Shown: positions 1 to 10,089 of the stretch, one piece after another
How positions within the stretch are numbered: position 1 is the first letter of the stretch
Layout of the letters: each line of letters begins with the position of its first letter
From: Haematococcus lacustris
Taxonomy: Eukaryota > Chlorophyta > Chlorophyceae > Chlamydomonadales > Haematococcaceae
Assembly: GCA_030144725.1 (NCBI GenBank)
Contig: JASKMD010000031.1
Location: 4,189,852-4,253,851, forward strand
Length of the DNA stretch: 64,000 nt
Reading direction: 5' to 3'
The notes under the pieces: generated by a model
What the model saw: only the letters and a program-made list of their open reading frames with translations
Databases searched by the model: none
Told to the model about the DNA's origin: nothing
Position numbers and translations under genes: made by a program

Positions 1-912
1 GGCTACCATTGCACTCTTGCAAGAGAACCCTATATGCTGGCTTAGGCATGTCAGCTTGTGCAGTCAGCAATCCAAGATGGCCAAGAGCGGATGGGCATGT
101 GGAGCATGGGGTGAGGACTGTGGAGCATGGGGTGTCTGCATAAAGTGAGGCTGACCATGGTCGATTGAATCTTAGACATCATGTGTTGTGGCAACGACAG
201 CAATAACAAACAATGTTGCACATTAACGAATGCCATGTAATGATGCTAACAATGATGGTGACTATGTTTGCAAAACATTGTACTCCCGTGACCCATTCCA
301 AGCCTACCCACCTGTGGCACCTTGAACCTGTGTTGCCGCCTCTGGAAGCACAACAATAACATGAAATGCTCAATCAACCAGTAAGCATCATTCCATGTCG
401 CAATCCTTACATATGTATCACAAGGTAGGGGATGTTTATGTCAATGCTTGTAACAGGCATGTGGCAAGGGAACTGATGGAATGTGATGCTTTGCAGCTAT
501 GTCCAACAATAGTCAAGTGAGCAAGCATGCCATGCGCAAGTACACATGTGCAAGTGAGGTTTATTCATACCATCATGTCCAATGTGCCCATTGTACTCAC
601 CGCATTAGACATATGACATGCAAAACACATGCAAGACCCGTGTGCCATTGTATCGCACCTTTTCCAAACATGATGTTCACCTCCTTGCGCAACTCCACCT
701 CCACCTCCTGCAATACTTGCTTTTCCTTCTCGAGCCCTGGAAGTTGCTGATCTAAAAGGTCGGACCTGACAATCCGCGCCTTGACTTCATCGACCTCGTT
801 ATAGTTGTCTTGGTCCTCGCCTTGACAGTCGCGACCTCCGCCGCAAGACGATCAGTCTCAGGGCAAACACCCTGTGGCGAAGGCATCCTTGACGAATACA
901 AGGCGCTAGCAC
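1..912. other. Intergenic stretch, no gene recognised
   Basis: Less GC-rich than the rest of the window. The open frames are short (under 90 codons), have no recognisable motif and are not flanked by consistent splice sites. The last two bases (AC, 911-912) are the left copy of the 2-bp target duplication of the element that follows. Confidence 0.6.
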
Positions 913-1217
913 CACTCGTGCAAATTAAGGGCTGACTGGCTCGAAAAACCTGAGAGTTGAGGTCTGAAACTTGGCATGTAGATTGTTAACACCTTGGGGA
1001 GGTCAAGTCTCTCTTGGGCCAAAGTGTAATTCTCACTCGGTGTCAAGTTGCTTGACCAGGTGTGGGGCCGGATTTTGGGTTAGGGAGTTGGCACCGTGTG
1101 ACCAAAGTGACTTTTCATGAAATGTGAGTATGAGCGATTGTAATACTTGGTTACAGTTGCCCAACCTAGTAGGTGGCATGCTAAACGTCTCAACCAGTGA
1201 TGAGCTATGGCCCGTGT

Positions 1218-1475
1218 CCTTGGACCCTGTTAGGCTTCCTTTAGGCCCTCTTCCATGTCCTATCGACCCTGTTTGGCATCATTCCAACCCGGTGTGCCAG
1301 GACCCTGTGCAGGGTCCTACCGACCCTGTGCGCTAGGACCCTGTGCAGGGTCTTGGCGACCTTGTGAGGCATCCTACACAGCGTGTGTGCCAGGACCATG
1401 TGCAAGGTCCTACCGACCCTGCGCAGGGTCCCGGCGACCCTGTGAGGCATCCTACGGACCCTATGTGCTAGGACC
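1218..1475. repeat. GACCCTGTGCAGGGTC dyad minisatellite in E1
   Basis: About eight degenerate units built on the near-palindrome GACCCTGTGCAGGGTC, separated by short spacers such as CTACC and TTGGC. The same motif recurs at 24296-24430 and 25885-25966. The core CTGTGCAG has the same form as the dyads of the other arrays in these elements. Confidence 0.85.
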
Positions 1476-2322
1476 TACCATTTTCGTACTTGCATGTTAA
1501 TTTATTACCCGCATGCTAATTTCAAGCGTCTATCGGCTACAGACCTTCTGCAGGGTCCTACTGACCCTCTGTAGGCTCCTGGTGCACTGACCTTTTGCAG
1601 GTACACTGTATCCTTTTCAGCGAGGATTGCTCAAGCAGCAGGGGGGCAGGGGGGCAGCGGGGCAAGAGGGTTGCAGCATCTGTAGCAGCAGCAACAACAG
1701 GGGGGCAGAGTGGCAAGGGGGCTGCACCAGCCATAATGAAAACCTCAAAAACCTCGCAACATGGCATGCAACCTCGCAGCCTTCTTGTCACCTAGCCAAC
1801 TTGCAACGTCCCTGCTCTACAACACGCCTAGCACAAACGCGATGTACGTGCTCTACATTGCGACATCTCGTACTGCCAAGTCGATGAACAACGTTTTGAG
1901 CGCGTCTCTAGGTAGTGGCGACTTCCAATTGCAATGAGTCCGCTCCACGCATCCACGAATTGCACGAAACTCTACTCGCTTCCAGTCACATCGTAGCTAG
2001 CTTGGTAGCTCAAACACGCAACTTAGCCGAATATTTAGCCAACAGTGCAGCCCCAGCCACTTCCCCTACCATGAGGCAGCCAACCCGGAAGCTAGGCGTA
2101 CAACCATCTACGTCGCTAGGTCGGCCACATAACCCAGCTCATAACCCAGCACATAACCCTACACATTAACCAGCATCGCAGCCAGCCACACAACCTCGCA
2201 TTCTCGAAACGTTATAGCCACGCAGCAACGCAAAAAGCCACGTAACAAGCCTAGCCACACAACGACACACAACGAGCGAGCCTCGCCGTCAGCCATTTAA
2301 ACATCCATGCGAAATTGTCAAG

Positions 2323-2391
2323 GTGAGTGGCTTTCCCTCTGCAAGTATGTGGCACCGCTTAACGTCTAGCATGCCTTTTGTGCTGCTACAG
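2323..2391 (+). other. Intron-like module A
   Basis: A 69-bp segment beginning GTGAGTGG and ending TGCTGCTACAG, followed by GATTGATGGTTTGACC. It resembles five 74-79-bp modules in E2 that begin GTGAGT and end GC(A/C)GCAG-like and are followed by variants of GTCTRATGGTT. No coding frame joins across it. Confidence 0.5.
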
Positions 2392-2640
2392 GATTGATGG
2401 TTTGACCCTTCCTTTTTGCCACCACTACCTCCCAGGCCGTCGTCGCACCTTGCCCCACTCCCGATCCTACCTTGCAGCCAGGAGCAACCTCCTCCTTCCC
2501 TCCCTCCTTCCCTCCCTCCTTCCCTCCCTTACGCCCTCCCTCCCTCACGCCCTCCCTCACGCCCTCCCTCTACATGTCTCTACAGGTGGCTACAGGTCCC
2601 CTTACCTTCCTGCCCTACCATTCCCCTTCCCTTCCCTTCC

Positions 2641-4140
2641 CCCTCGCCCTCGCCCTCGCCCTCGCCCTCGCCCTCGCCCTCGCCCTCGCCCTCGCCCTCG
2701 CCCTCGCCCTCGCCCTCGCCCTCGCCCTCGCCCTCGCCCTCGCCCTCGCCCTCGCCCTCGCCCTCGCCCTCGCCCTCGCCCTCGCCCTCGCCCTCGCCCT
2801 CGCCCTCGCCCTCGCCCTCGCCCTCGCCCTCGCCCTCGCCCTCGCCCTCGCCCTCGCCCTCGCCCTCGCCCTCGCCCTCGCCCTCGCCCTCGCCCTCGCC
2901 CTCGCCCTCGCCCTCGCCCTCGCCCTCGCCCTCGCCCTCGCCCTCGCCCTCGCCCTCGCCCTCGCCCTCGCCCTCGCCCTCGCCCTCGCCCTCGCCCTCG
3001 CCCTCGCCCTCGCCCTCGCCCTCGCCCTCGCCCTCGCCCTCGCCCTCGCCCTCGCCCTCGCCCTCGCCCTCGCCCTCGCCCTCGCCCTCGCCCTCGCCCT
3101 CGCCCTCGCCCTCGCCCTCGCCCTCGCCCTCGCCCTCGCCCTCGCCCTCGCCCTCGCCCTCGCCCTCGCCCTCGCCCTCGCCCTCGCCCTCGCCCTCGCC
3201 CTCGCCCTCGCCCTCGCCCTCGCCCTCGCCCTCGCCCTCGCCCTCGCCCTCGCCCTCGCCCTCGCCCTCGCCCTCGCCCTCGCCCTCGCCCTCGCCCTCG
3301 CCCTCGCCCTCGCCCTCGCCCTCGCCCTCGCCCTCGCCCTCGCCCTCGCCCTCGCCCTCGCCCTCGCCCTCGCCCTCGCCCTCGCCCTCGCCCTCGCCCT
3401 CGCCCTCGCCCTCGCCCTCGCCCTCGCCCTCGCCCTCGCCCTCGCCCTCGCCCTCGCCCTCGCCCTCGCCCTCGCCCTCGCCCTCGCCCTCGCCCTCGCC
3501 CTCGCCCTCGCCCTCGCCCTCGCCCTCGCCCTCGCCCTCGCCCTCGCCCTCGCCCTCGCCCTCGCCCTCGCCCTCGCCCTCGCCCTCGCCCTCGCCCTCG
3601 CCCTCGCCCTCGCCCTCGCCCTCGCCCTCGCCCTCGCCCTCGCCCTCGCCCTCGCCCTCGCCCTCGCCCTCGCCCTCGCCCTCGCCCTCGCCCTCGCCCT
3701 CGCCCTCGCCCTCGCCCTCGCCCTCGCCCTCGCCCTCGCCCTCGCCCTCGCCCTCGCCCTCGCCCTCGCCCTCGCCCTCGCCCTCGCCCTCGCCCTCGCC
3801 CTCGCCCTCGCCCTCGCCCTCGCCCTCGCCCTCGCCCTCGCCCTCGCCCTCGCCCTCGCCCTCGCCCTCGCCCTCGCCCTCGCCCTCGCCCTCGCCCTCG
3901 CCCTCGCCCTCGCCCTCGCCCTCGCCCTCGCCCTCGCCCTCGCCCTCGCCCTCGCCCTCGCCCTCGCCCTCGCCCCCTCGCCCTCGCCCTCGCCCTCGCC
4001 CTCGCCCTCGCCCTCGCCCTCGCCCTCGCCCTCGCCCTCGCCCTCGCCCTCGCCCTCGCCCTCGCCCTCGCCCTCGCCCTCGCCCTCGCCCTCGCCCTCG
4101 CCCTCGCCCTCGCCCACGCCCTCGCCTTCGCCCTCGCCTT
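2641..4140. repeat. (CCCTCG)n hexanucleotide array, about 1.5 kb
   Basis: About 250 nearly perfect units. There is one 2-base insertion near 3973 and a few variant units in the last 40 bp. All six frames stay open across it, giving Pro-Arg, Pro-Ser, Ala-Leu, Gly-Arg, Gly-Glu and Ala-Arg runs. These are by-products of the repeat and not genes. Confidence 0.97.
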
Positions 4141-4462
4141 GGCAGGAGAGTAAGAATGCATGGTGTGATTCTTATTGCCTTGCATTTGGGAGCCTATGCT
4201 GGGTTGCATCTAAGCAACCACCAGCAGGGATACGACAAGGTTTGAGCGCTTGTACACCTCTTCGCAACACACAACGAGCTTGGAGCGGGTTAACCCTTCA
4301 TGTGAGTGCACATACTCTGCTGGTGTCAGCCTAGCATGCCCATTCTTCGTCATGCATGTCACTCATAGTGTAAGGGGGACCTCGCTATTGAATAAAGTCC
4401 TAACTCCCAGCGGGTGCGAAGATACAACAATCCGCGCGCGAGGTACCCCCCCTTATTTGGGA

Positions 4463-4856
4463 ATCTGTACAGATGGCCGCCTAATGGCGGGCCCATACGA
4501 CGGCCATCTGTACAAATGCATGTCGATGGCCCCATGAATTTGTGACCACGTGTTGTCATCTGGACAGATTATTTAGGGGCATCTGTACAGATGTAAGTAT
4601 CTGTACAGATATACCTCTTTGCATCTGTACAGATGGCGTAAAGGTAACATCTGTACAGATGCTAAGATGTTGTCTGTACAGATGCCGACATCATTTATCT
4701 GTACAGATGGCGATATTTAGCACCTGAACAGATTGTGAATCAACATCGGTACAGATGCTCCAAGAGTAAATCTGTACAGATAGCAAGGGTAATATCTGTA
4801 CAGATATTGACAAGCGGTGTCTGTACAAATATTTATAGGTGTTAATCTGTACAAAT
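4463..4856. repeat. Phased array of 15 ATCTGTACAGAT palindromes
   Basis: The 12-bp palindrome ATCTGTACAGAT occurs at 4463, 4506, 4558, 4581, 4599, 4623, 4649, 4672, 4697, 4722, 4745, 4770, 4794, 4819 and 4845. Eight copies are perfect and the others differ at one or two bases. From 4623 on, the copies start every 23-26 bp while the spacers differ in sequence. The array lies just inside the right terminus of E1, so it is a subterminal repeat array. Thirteen of the 15 copies keep the central GTAC, which is also the core bound by SBP-domain transcription factors of plants and algae. Confidence 0.93.
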
Positions 4857-5280
4857 TAATTTTAGGTGTCCGGCCTTAATCGGCACGAGTGACTTGGTAG
4901 GAATTGAAGCAATGCACCAGGGTTTGTTCAGTCCAGCTAGGTTATTGTGTTCAGGTTCAGTTTCGGCCTATATGCATCGCATACAGTTCGGCAAGGGGGT
5001 GTCCAGAAACTGTCAACAACGTTGTAACCTCACGGGAAGATTTTCCGCCTGCTGTTAGAGAAGATATCGCCAACGTTTTTCCCCAGCCTATCTGCACACC
5101 ATGGCATAAGACCAATGCGTGTTTTCGCTCAAAAGGCTCCAACCACACGACTGACACGCAACGCCCTGGTGGGATGCGCTGGGGTCGAATGGTCTGCCCA
5201 AGTTTGCCCATACCACCACGCAAACCTTGGAGGGAAGGAAAGCAATGTCGCTCAGGTGTAGAACTAGGTCAAAGGCTTCA

Positions 5281-5364
5281 TGTAGCGAACGGCTCCTCGA
5301 AGCCTAGCTCGCCTCACGGTACTTCTGTACTGCAATGTGACATGGTGGGCGAAAGGGGCAGGTG
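5281..5364 (+). repeat. 5' LTR, left part (interrupted)
   Basis: First 84 bp of the 208-bp LTR, matching the start of the 3' LTR at 17468 with one substitution. It ends in TG at the E2 insertion point. The rest of the LTR resumes at 12178. Confidence 0.95.
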
Positions 5365-5388
5365 CACTCACACAAATTAGCAGCGTCA

Positions 5389-6600
5389 CCTGCGCAGTTA
5401 CCATGGTCACCTGCGCAGCTTGCAATGGCAACTGCTCAGTTGCTACCTGCCACCTGCTCAGTTGCTATGTGGCAGCTGCTCAGTTGTCACCTGCCACCTG
5501 CTCAGCTGCCATGTGGCAGCTGCGCAGTTGCAACCTGCCACCTGCTCAGTTGCGTGTGGCAACTGCTCAGTTGCACTCTGCCACCTGCTCAGTTGCCATA
5601 TGCAACTGCTCAGTAGCAAGCTGCCACCTGCTCAGCTGCCACATGCAACTGCTCAGTTGCAACCTGCCACCTGCTCAGTTGCCATGAGGCAGCTGCGCAG
5701 TTGCAACCTGCCACCTGCTCAGTTGCAATATGGCAACTGCTCAGTTGCAACCTGCCACCTGCTCAGTTGCATGTAGCAACTGCTCAGTTGCACTCTGCCA
5801 CCTGCTCAGTTGCCACATGCAACTGCTCAGTTGCAACCTGCCACCTGCTCAGCTGCCACATAAAACTGCTCAGTTGCACTCTGCTACCTGCTCAGTTCTA
5901 TGTGGCAACTGCTCAGTTGCACTCTGCCACCTGCTCAGTTGCTACATGCAACTACTCAGTTGTTACCTCCCACCTGCTCAGCTGCCACATGCAACTGCTC
6001 AGTTGCCACCTGCCACCTGCTCAGTTGCCACATGCAACTGCTCAGTTGTAACCTGCCACCTGCTCAGTTGCTATGTGGCAGCTGCACAGTTGCAACCTGC
6101 CACCTGCTCAGTTGCATGTTGCAACTGCTCAGTTGCACTCTGCCACCTGCTCAGTTGCTATGTGGCAGCTGCTCAGTTGCCACCTGCCACCTGCTCAGTT
6201 GCCACCTGCCACCTGCTCAGTTGCCACCTGCCACCTGCTCAGTTGCCATGTGGCAGCTGCTCAGTTCCCACCTGCCACCTGCTCAGTTGCCACCTGCCAC
6301 CTGCTCAGTTGCCATGTGGCAGCTGCTCAGTTCCCACCTGCCACCTGCTCAGTTGCCACCTGCCACCTGCTCAGTCGCCATGTGGCAGCTGCTCAGTTGC
6401 CACCCTACACCTGCTCAGTTGCCTTGTTGCAAATGCTCCGTTGCCACCTGCCACCTGCTCAGTTTTCATGTAACAACTGCTCAGTTGCCACCTGCCACCT
6501 GCTCAGTTGCCATGTGGCAACTGCGCAGTTTCCACATGGCACCTGCTCTGTTTCCATGTGGCAACTGCGCAGTTTTATTATGGCACCTGCTCTGTTTCAT
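5389..6600 (+). repeat. CAGTTGC minisatellite, left subterminal array of E2
   Basis: Degenerate tandem units combining CAACTGCTCAGTTGC dyads with the linker CACCTGCCACCTGCTCAG. The dyad core is CTGCTCAG or CTGCGCAG. The repeat keeps several frames open and yields Cys/Gln/Leu-rich pseudo-proteins of up to about 250 residues, which are not genes. Confidence 0.95.
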
Positions 6601-7080
6601 GTGGCTCCTGCTCTCTTACAATTACAACGTATTGTACTATTGCTATCTTTTGCTGACAACTTAGTGCTTTACAATATAGTGCTGACAACATAGTACTGCA
6701 TTATAGTGCTTCTCAAATCATCTTGGACTGCCCTGTGCTTGTGCTTTGGCTGTACTCAATTCATGTGTGGTGATAATGCCACTGCCATTGTCCATTGGCA
6801 TCTGGCAGCTATGTGAAGTGAGGGTGACTCCCGCGCTTCCTTCCAAGGCAGAGGGGTGGGGTGGGGTGGGGTAGGTGGGGTGGCAAGGCGAGGGGAGGAG
6901 GGGTTATTGGTGGTGGTGGTGGGAGGGCGGGCGGGGCATGGCGCGAGGAGAGATGTGGAGAAGGGAGGGGAGGGTGATAGACTGGAAGGTGGTAGTACAT
7001 GGTGGTAGCACCTGGTGGGTATGGGAAAGGAGAAGGGGGGTGGGGGGGAGGGAGAAGGGAGGTAGGTGTGACTGTAAAAC
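6601..7080. other. E2 interior, G/A-rich, no gene
   Basis: Contains a stretch with AT-rich flanks (6600-6780) followed by G-rich sequence. No coding features were found. The part around 6925-7045 is duplicated at 7590-7705. Confidence 0.5.
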
Positions 7081-7705
7081 CTGCAGCAAACAAACGGCAT
7101 GCCAGCGGTGAGGGGAGGCGATAACGATTAACGAACAAGGAGGTAGCCACTCACCGCTCACTCCATGCTGCTCCATGATGACTTCTTAATAATGACTTTT
7201 TACCATGCTCTTACTAATCTCCAAACCCGGCCTCCTAGATGCCTTGGGCCACCTGCCTCCTAGCTGCTCATGGTGGGGACGTCAGGGGGGAGGTGACGGG
7301 GAGTGTGATGATAATGCCCACTGCCATTGTCCAGGGTGGCACCTGCGCTTGCTATGAACATGTGTGATGGTTAGTGTGCATGCCATTTCCATGCCGTTTC
7401 CACGCCTTTTCCATAATGATGCCATGCCTTTCCCATGCCTTTTCCATGCTGCTGCCATGTGCAACCTGCCTAGGAGACTGGTGCAACCAGCATGGATAAC
7501 TGATGCAACTTGAACTGGTCGTGGTGCAGAAGAGGGGTGAGTGGAGGAGGGAAGGGGGGTGGAGGTGATGGTGGGTGGTGGTGGCGGGAGGGTGGGCGGG
7601 GCATGGCGCGAGGAGAAGTGTGGAGAGGGGAGGGGAGGGTGATAGACTGGAAGGTGGTAGTACATGGTGGTAGCACCTGGTGGGTATGGGAAAGGAGAAA
7701 GAGGA
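6925..7705. repeat. Direct duplication inside E2 (copies near 6925-7045 and 7590-7705)
   Basis: The block containing GCATGGCGCGAGGAGA, a tract reading GATAGACTGGAAGGTGGTAG and GCACCTGGTGGGTATGGGAA occurs twice, about 665 bp apart, in the same orientation. Each copy lies next to an intron-like module (B and C). The duplicated unit therefore seems to be module plus flank. Confidence 0.8.
7081..7154 (-). other. Intron-like module B
   Basis: On the minus strand, GCATGGAGTGAGCG is followed by GTGAGTGGCTACC and, 74 bp later, by TTGTTTGCTGCAG and then GTTTTACAGTC. Ends match 5' and 3' splice-site consensus. Confidence 0.5.
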
Positions 7706-7743
7706 TGGGGGGGGGGGAGGAGTACTAAGTGCGACCGTCAGAC

Positions 7744-7821
7744 CTGCAGCAAGCACATGGCAAACCAGAGGTGATGCTGGGTGATCAGTGATCACTATTC
7801 AGCGAAGGGGTCAGCACTCAC
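7744..7821 (-). other. Intron-like module C
   Basis: Same architecture as module B: upstream GCATGGAGTGAGCG, module start GTGAGTGCTGACC, end GCTTGCTGCAG, then GTCTGACGGTCGCAC. Length 78 bp. Confidence 0.5.
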
Positions 7822-8006
7822 CGCTCACTCCATGCTGCTCATATTCCTAAGGCCAAGCAGATGGGAGAGTAGGAGGGGGGGGAGGAGAGGCGTCTCCCTA
7901 GCCCTAGCTAACCCCTAGCACCGCTCCTGGCTGCCGCTGGGAGACAGGCAGAGAGGCGGGGTTATTGATAGGGAGGAGGCGGGAAGGAAAGGTGGAACCA
8001 TTAGAC

Positions 8007-8085
8007 CTGCGGCAAGCAAGGGGCGTGGTGACATTTTAGTCGGGATTATTAGCTGCAACACACTAGCAGGGAGCTCGCTACTCAC
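8007..8085 (-). other. Intron-like module D
   Basis: A 79-bp module starting GTGAGTAGCGAGC and ending CTTGCCGCAG, followed by GTCTAATGGTTCCACC. The upstream flank has diverged from modules B and C. Confidence 0.45.
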
Positions 8086-8119
8086 CGGCTAGGAACTGGC
8101 AAGGTACCCACCGTAATGG

Positions 8120-8358
8120 CACTCCTACAAATTAATCCCTGCGTTTTTCCCTGCGTTTTAGGCCAACCTTGTCCGATTGGACTGAAATTTTGATAGATGG
8201 TGTTTTGCAGAAAATAAAACATATTGTTTTTTGAGAAAAGTTTTCGAAAAACAATATGTTTTATTTTCTGCAAAATACCATCTATCAAATTTTCAGTCCA
8301 ATCGGACAAGGTTGGCCTAAAACGCAGGGAAAAACGCAGGGATTAATTTGTAGGAGTG
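8120..8358 (+). mobile_element. 239-bp foldback element (MITE), copy 1
   Basis: Almost the whole element is one inverted repeat: arms of about 110 bp around a short A/T-rich centre. Termini are CACTCCTACAAATTAATCCC and its complement. GG flanks both sides (8118-8119, 8359-8360). The terminus matches the CACTCNNNCAAATTA pattern of E1 and E2. A transcript would fold into a long near-perfect hairpin. Confidence 0.9.
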
Positions 8359-8882
8359 GGGGCAGCAGGCAGGCAGTACATAGACCCGACCTAACCTGAT
8401 GCGCAGCTGGGAGGGGCAGGCCTATGAAGGGCTGGGAGGGGAGGGGCTGGGCAATATCTGCGGCAAGGGTGGGACAATGAAGGAGGGTCAATGAAGGGGT
8501 GTCAATGAAGGAGGGCTAAGTAATGAGACAATGGAGCAGATAATGGTGTGGGACAACGCCAATGATCAGCAAGGGGTAGCTGCGTGGCGCTGTGTGCACG
8601 CGGCTTGCACGCACGCGACTACACCTCGCAAGATTGCCAGGCCGCGTTGGCGGAGTATTGTTGTGGCTAGGTTGCTTGGCTACGTGGCTAGGTTGCGAGG
8701 CAGCTACGGTGCTGCCGGCTAGGAGCTTTAGGCCAGATTGCAGGGCTGCATTGTTGCGAAGCAGGCTGGCGGAGTTTTGCTGAGTGGCGAGTTGGTGTGT
8801 GGCTGGGTTGCGAGGCAGCTACGGGGTTACCTGGCTCGGAGCTTCATGCTAGTTTGCGGCTGCGTTGTTGGCCGGCTGAGAA

Positions 8883-8940
8883 GCTAGCTGCGAGGCTGGC
8901 TGCGAGGCTGGTTGCGAGGCTGGCTGCGAGGCTGGCTGGG
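8883..8940 (+). repeat. 12-bp tandem repeat, unit TGGCTGCGAGGC
   Basis: About five units with few substitutions, in a region (8580-9250) that repeatedly uses variants of GGCTGCGAGG and its complement. No coding function is apparent. Confidence 0.8.
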
Positions 8941-9529
8941 ACGCTGGTACCTAGCACACCTCCTTTGCGCGCTTCAAAATCGGCATCATGGATGAGAATA
9001 ACTTTCCTGAGCTCAGAATCGCGGCAAGCCTGCAACACAGCTAGCTCGCCGCCGTCTTGCCTGGGGCCACGGCCCATAGACCACACAGCCTCGACTAGCC
9101 ATTGAGCGCCCCGCGACAAGGCATCCCCGCAGCTGCCCAGCCTTGCATCTATCCCTAAGCACCACGCAAAGCATCCCTTCAGGATGATCTGGACTTGCAA
9201 CCACGCAACCTCGCAGCCACACAGATAGCTTCATAGCCAGCGCAGCCCCGCAGTGCTACGCAGCCACCCTCGCCGCCAGCGTCACCAATGCAGCCATGCA
9301 ACTTTCTCTGCTTGTGCAGGTGCGGCAGTGCAATGATGACGACCACCACCTCGTTACCTTCCCTTTCAGGTGGGTTGTGTTGCCTTGTACTAACAAGGTG
9401 GTTGCATAGGCATAGAGCAACAACATGTAAGGACACAGCAAGGAGCAAGGAGGAGGAGGTTAGTACGAGCACGGTAGGGGCAAGGCAAGAGCCACCAATA
9501 AGTGATCATGGAGCAGCATGGAGTGAGCG

Positions 9530-9606
9530 GTGAGTGCTGACCCCCTTGCTGATTAGTGGCCCTGATTACCTAGTCTCACCTCTGCTTTGCGGTGTGTTTG
9601 CTGCAG
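9530..9606 (+). other. Intron-like module E
   Basis: Preceded by GCATGGAGTGAGCG, starting GTGAGTGCTGACC and ending GTTTGCTGCAG, 77 bp. It is the plus-strand counterpart of modules B and C. The downstream flank (CCAGGAGGCGC) differs. Confidence 0.5.
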
Positions 9607-9963
9607 CCAGGAGGCGCAGCCAGGAGGCGCAACAAAGGGGAGCAGCCAGGAGCAGCCAAGGGGAACACCCCACCCCACCCCACCCCACCAGGACCCCACC
9701 CCACCCCATTTCCCTCGCCACTCACCACCCCTACCATGCCTTGCAATCTGGAGCAAGCCCCACCACCCTTCCCCCCACCACCACAACCACCACCTCCCAA
9801 GCCAATACTAGCAGCCAGAGCAGCAGCCAGGAGAGGCAGCTAGGCGGCATGTGGTGCAAGGCATAAGTTGTCAGGAGCTAGCTGCCATATGGCAGGTGGT
9901 GCAGAGCCAATACAAGGAGCCAGCAAGGCGCATTGCGCAGCACGGAGCACCAAGGCGTAAGCG

Positions 9964-10039
9964 GTGAGTGGTTTGCCCTTGCCTTACAGTGTCCACTATT
10001 ATCCAGCCTAACCAATAGCGCGCACTGTGTTTGCTGCAG
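9964..10039 (+). other. Intron-like module F
   Basis: 76 bp, starting GTGAGTGGTTTGCC and ending GTTTGCTGCAG, followed by GTCCAATGGTAAC. Upstream flank GGCGTAAGCG resembles the flank of the other modules. Confidence 0.45.
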
Positions 10040-10089
10040 GTCCAATGGTAACTCTCAGTACCTCACCTTTCCCCCTCTCCCTTCCCTTC

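Larger units (their letters stand above)
913..4891 (+). mobile_element. E1: non-autonomous CACTA-like DNA transposon
   Basis: The left end reads CACTCGTGCAAATTAAGG. The reverse complement of the right end (4872-4891) reads CACTCGTGCCGATTAAGG, so the termini are imperfect inverted repeats. The dinucleotide AC flanks both ends (911-912 and 4892-4893), a 2-bp target duplication. In order the element holds a 270-bp segment also found at 24431-24712, a GACCCTG dyad array, about 850 bp without a gene, an intron-like module, a pyrimidine-rich stretch, a 1.5-kb CCCTCG array and an array of ATCTGTACAGAT dyads near the right end. No transposase frame is present, so it would need a helper. Assignment to CACTA/EnSpm rests on the CACT-type terminus, the short duplication and the subterminal repeats. 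It is inference, because classic CACTA elements mostly make 3-bp duplications. Confidence 0.72.

Noticed and set aside
2378..4334. Frames of 500-620 codons (Pro-Arg, Pro-Ser, Ala-Leu, Gly-Arg, Gly-Glu, Ala-Arg)
   Set aside because: All derive from the CCCTCG array read in different frames inside a transposon.
4463..4856. CRISPR-like array of short repeats with unique spacers
   Set aside because: The repeat is only 12 bp, the spacers 11-14 bp, the setting is a eukaryotic transposon and there are no cas genes. A subterminal binding-site array explains it.
5337..6693. Cys/Gln/Leu-rich frames of up to 254 codons
   Set aside because: They are translations of the CAGTTGC minisatellite of E2. Several overlapping frames look alike, as expected for repeats without stops. 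The same applies to 10303-11051 and 11717-12137.
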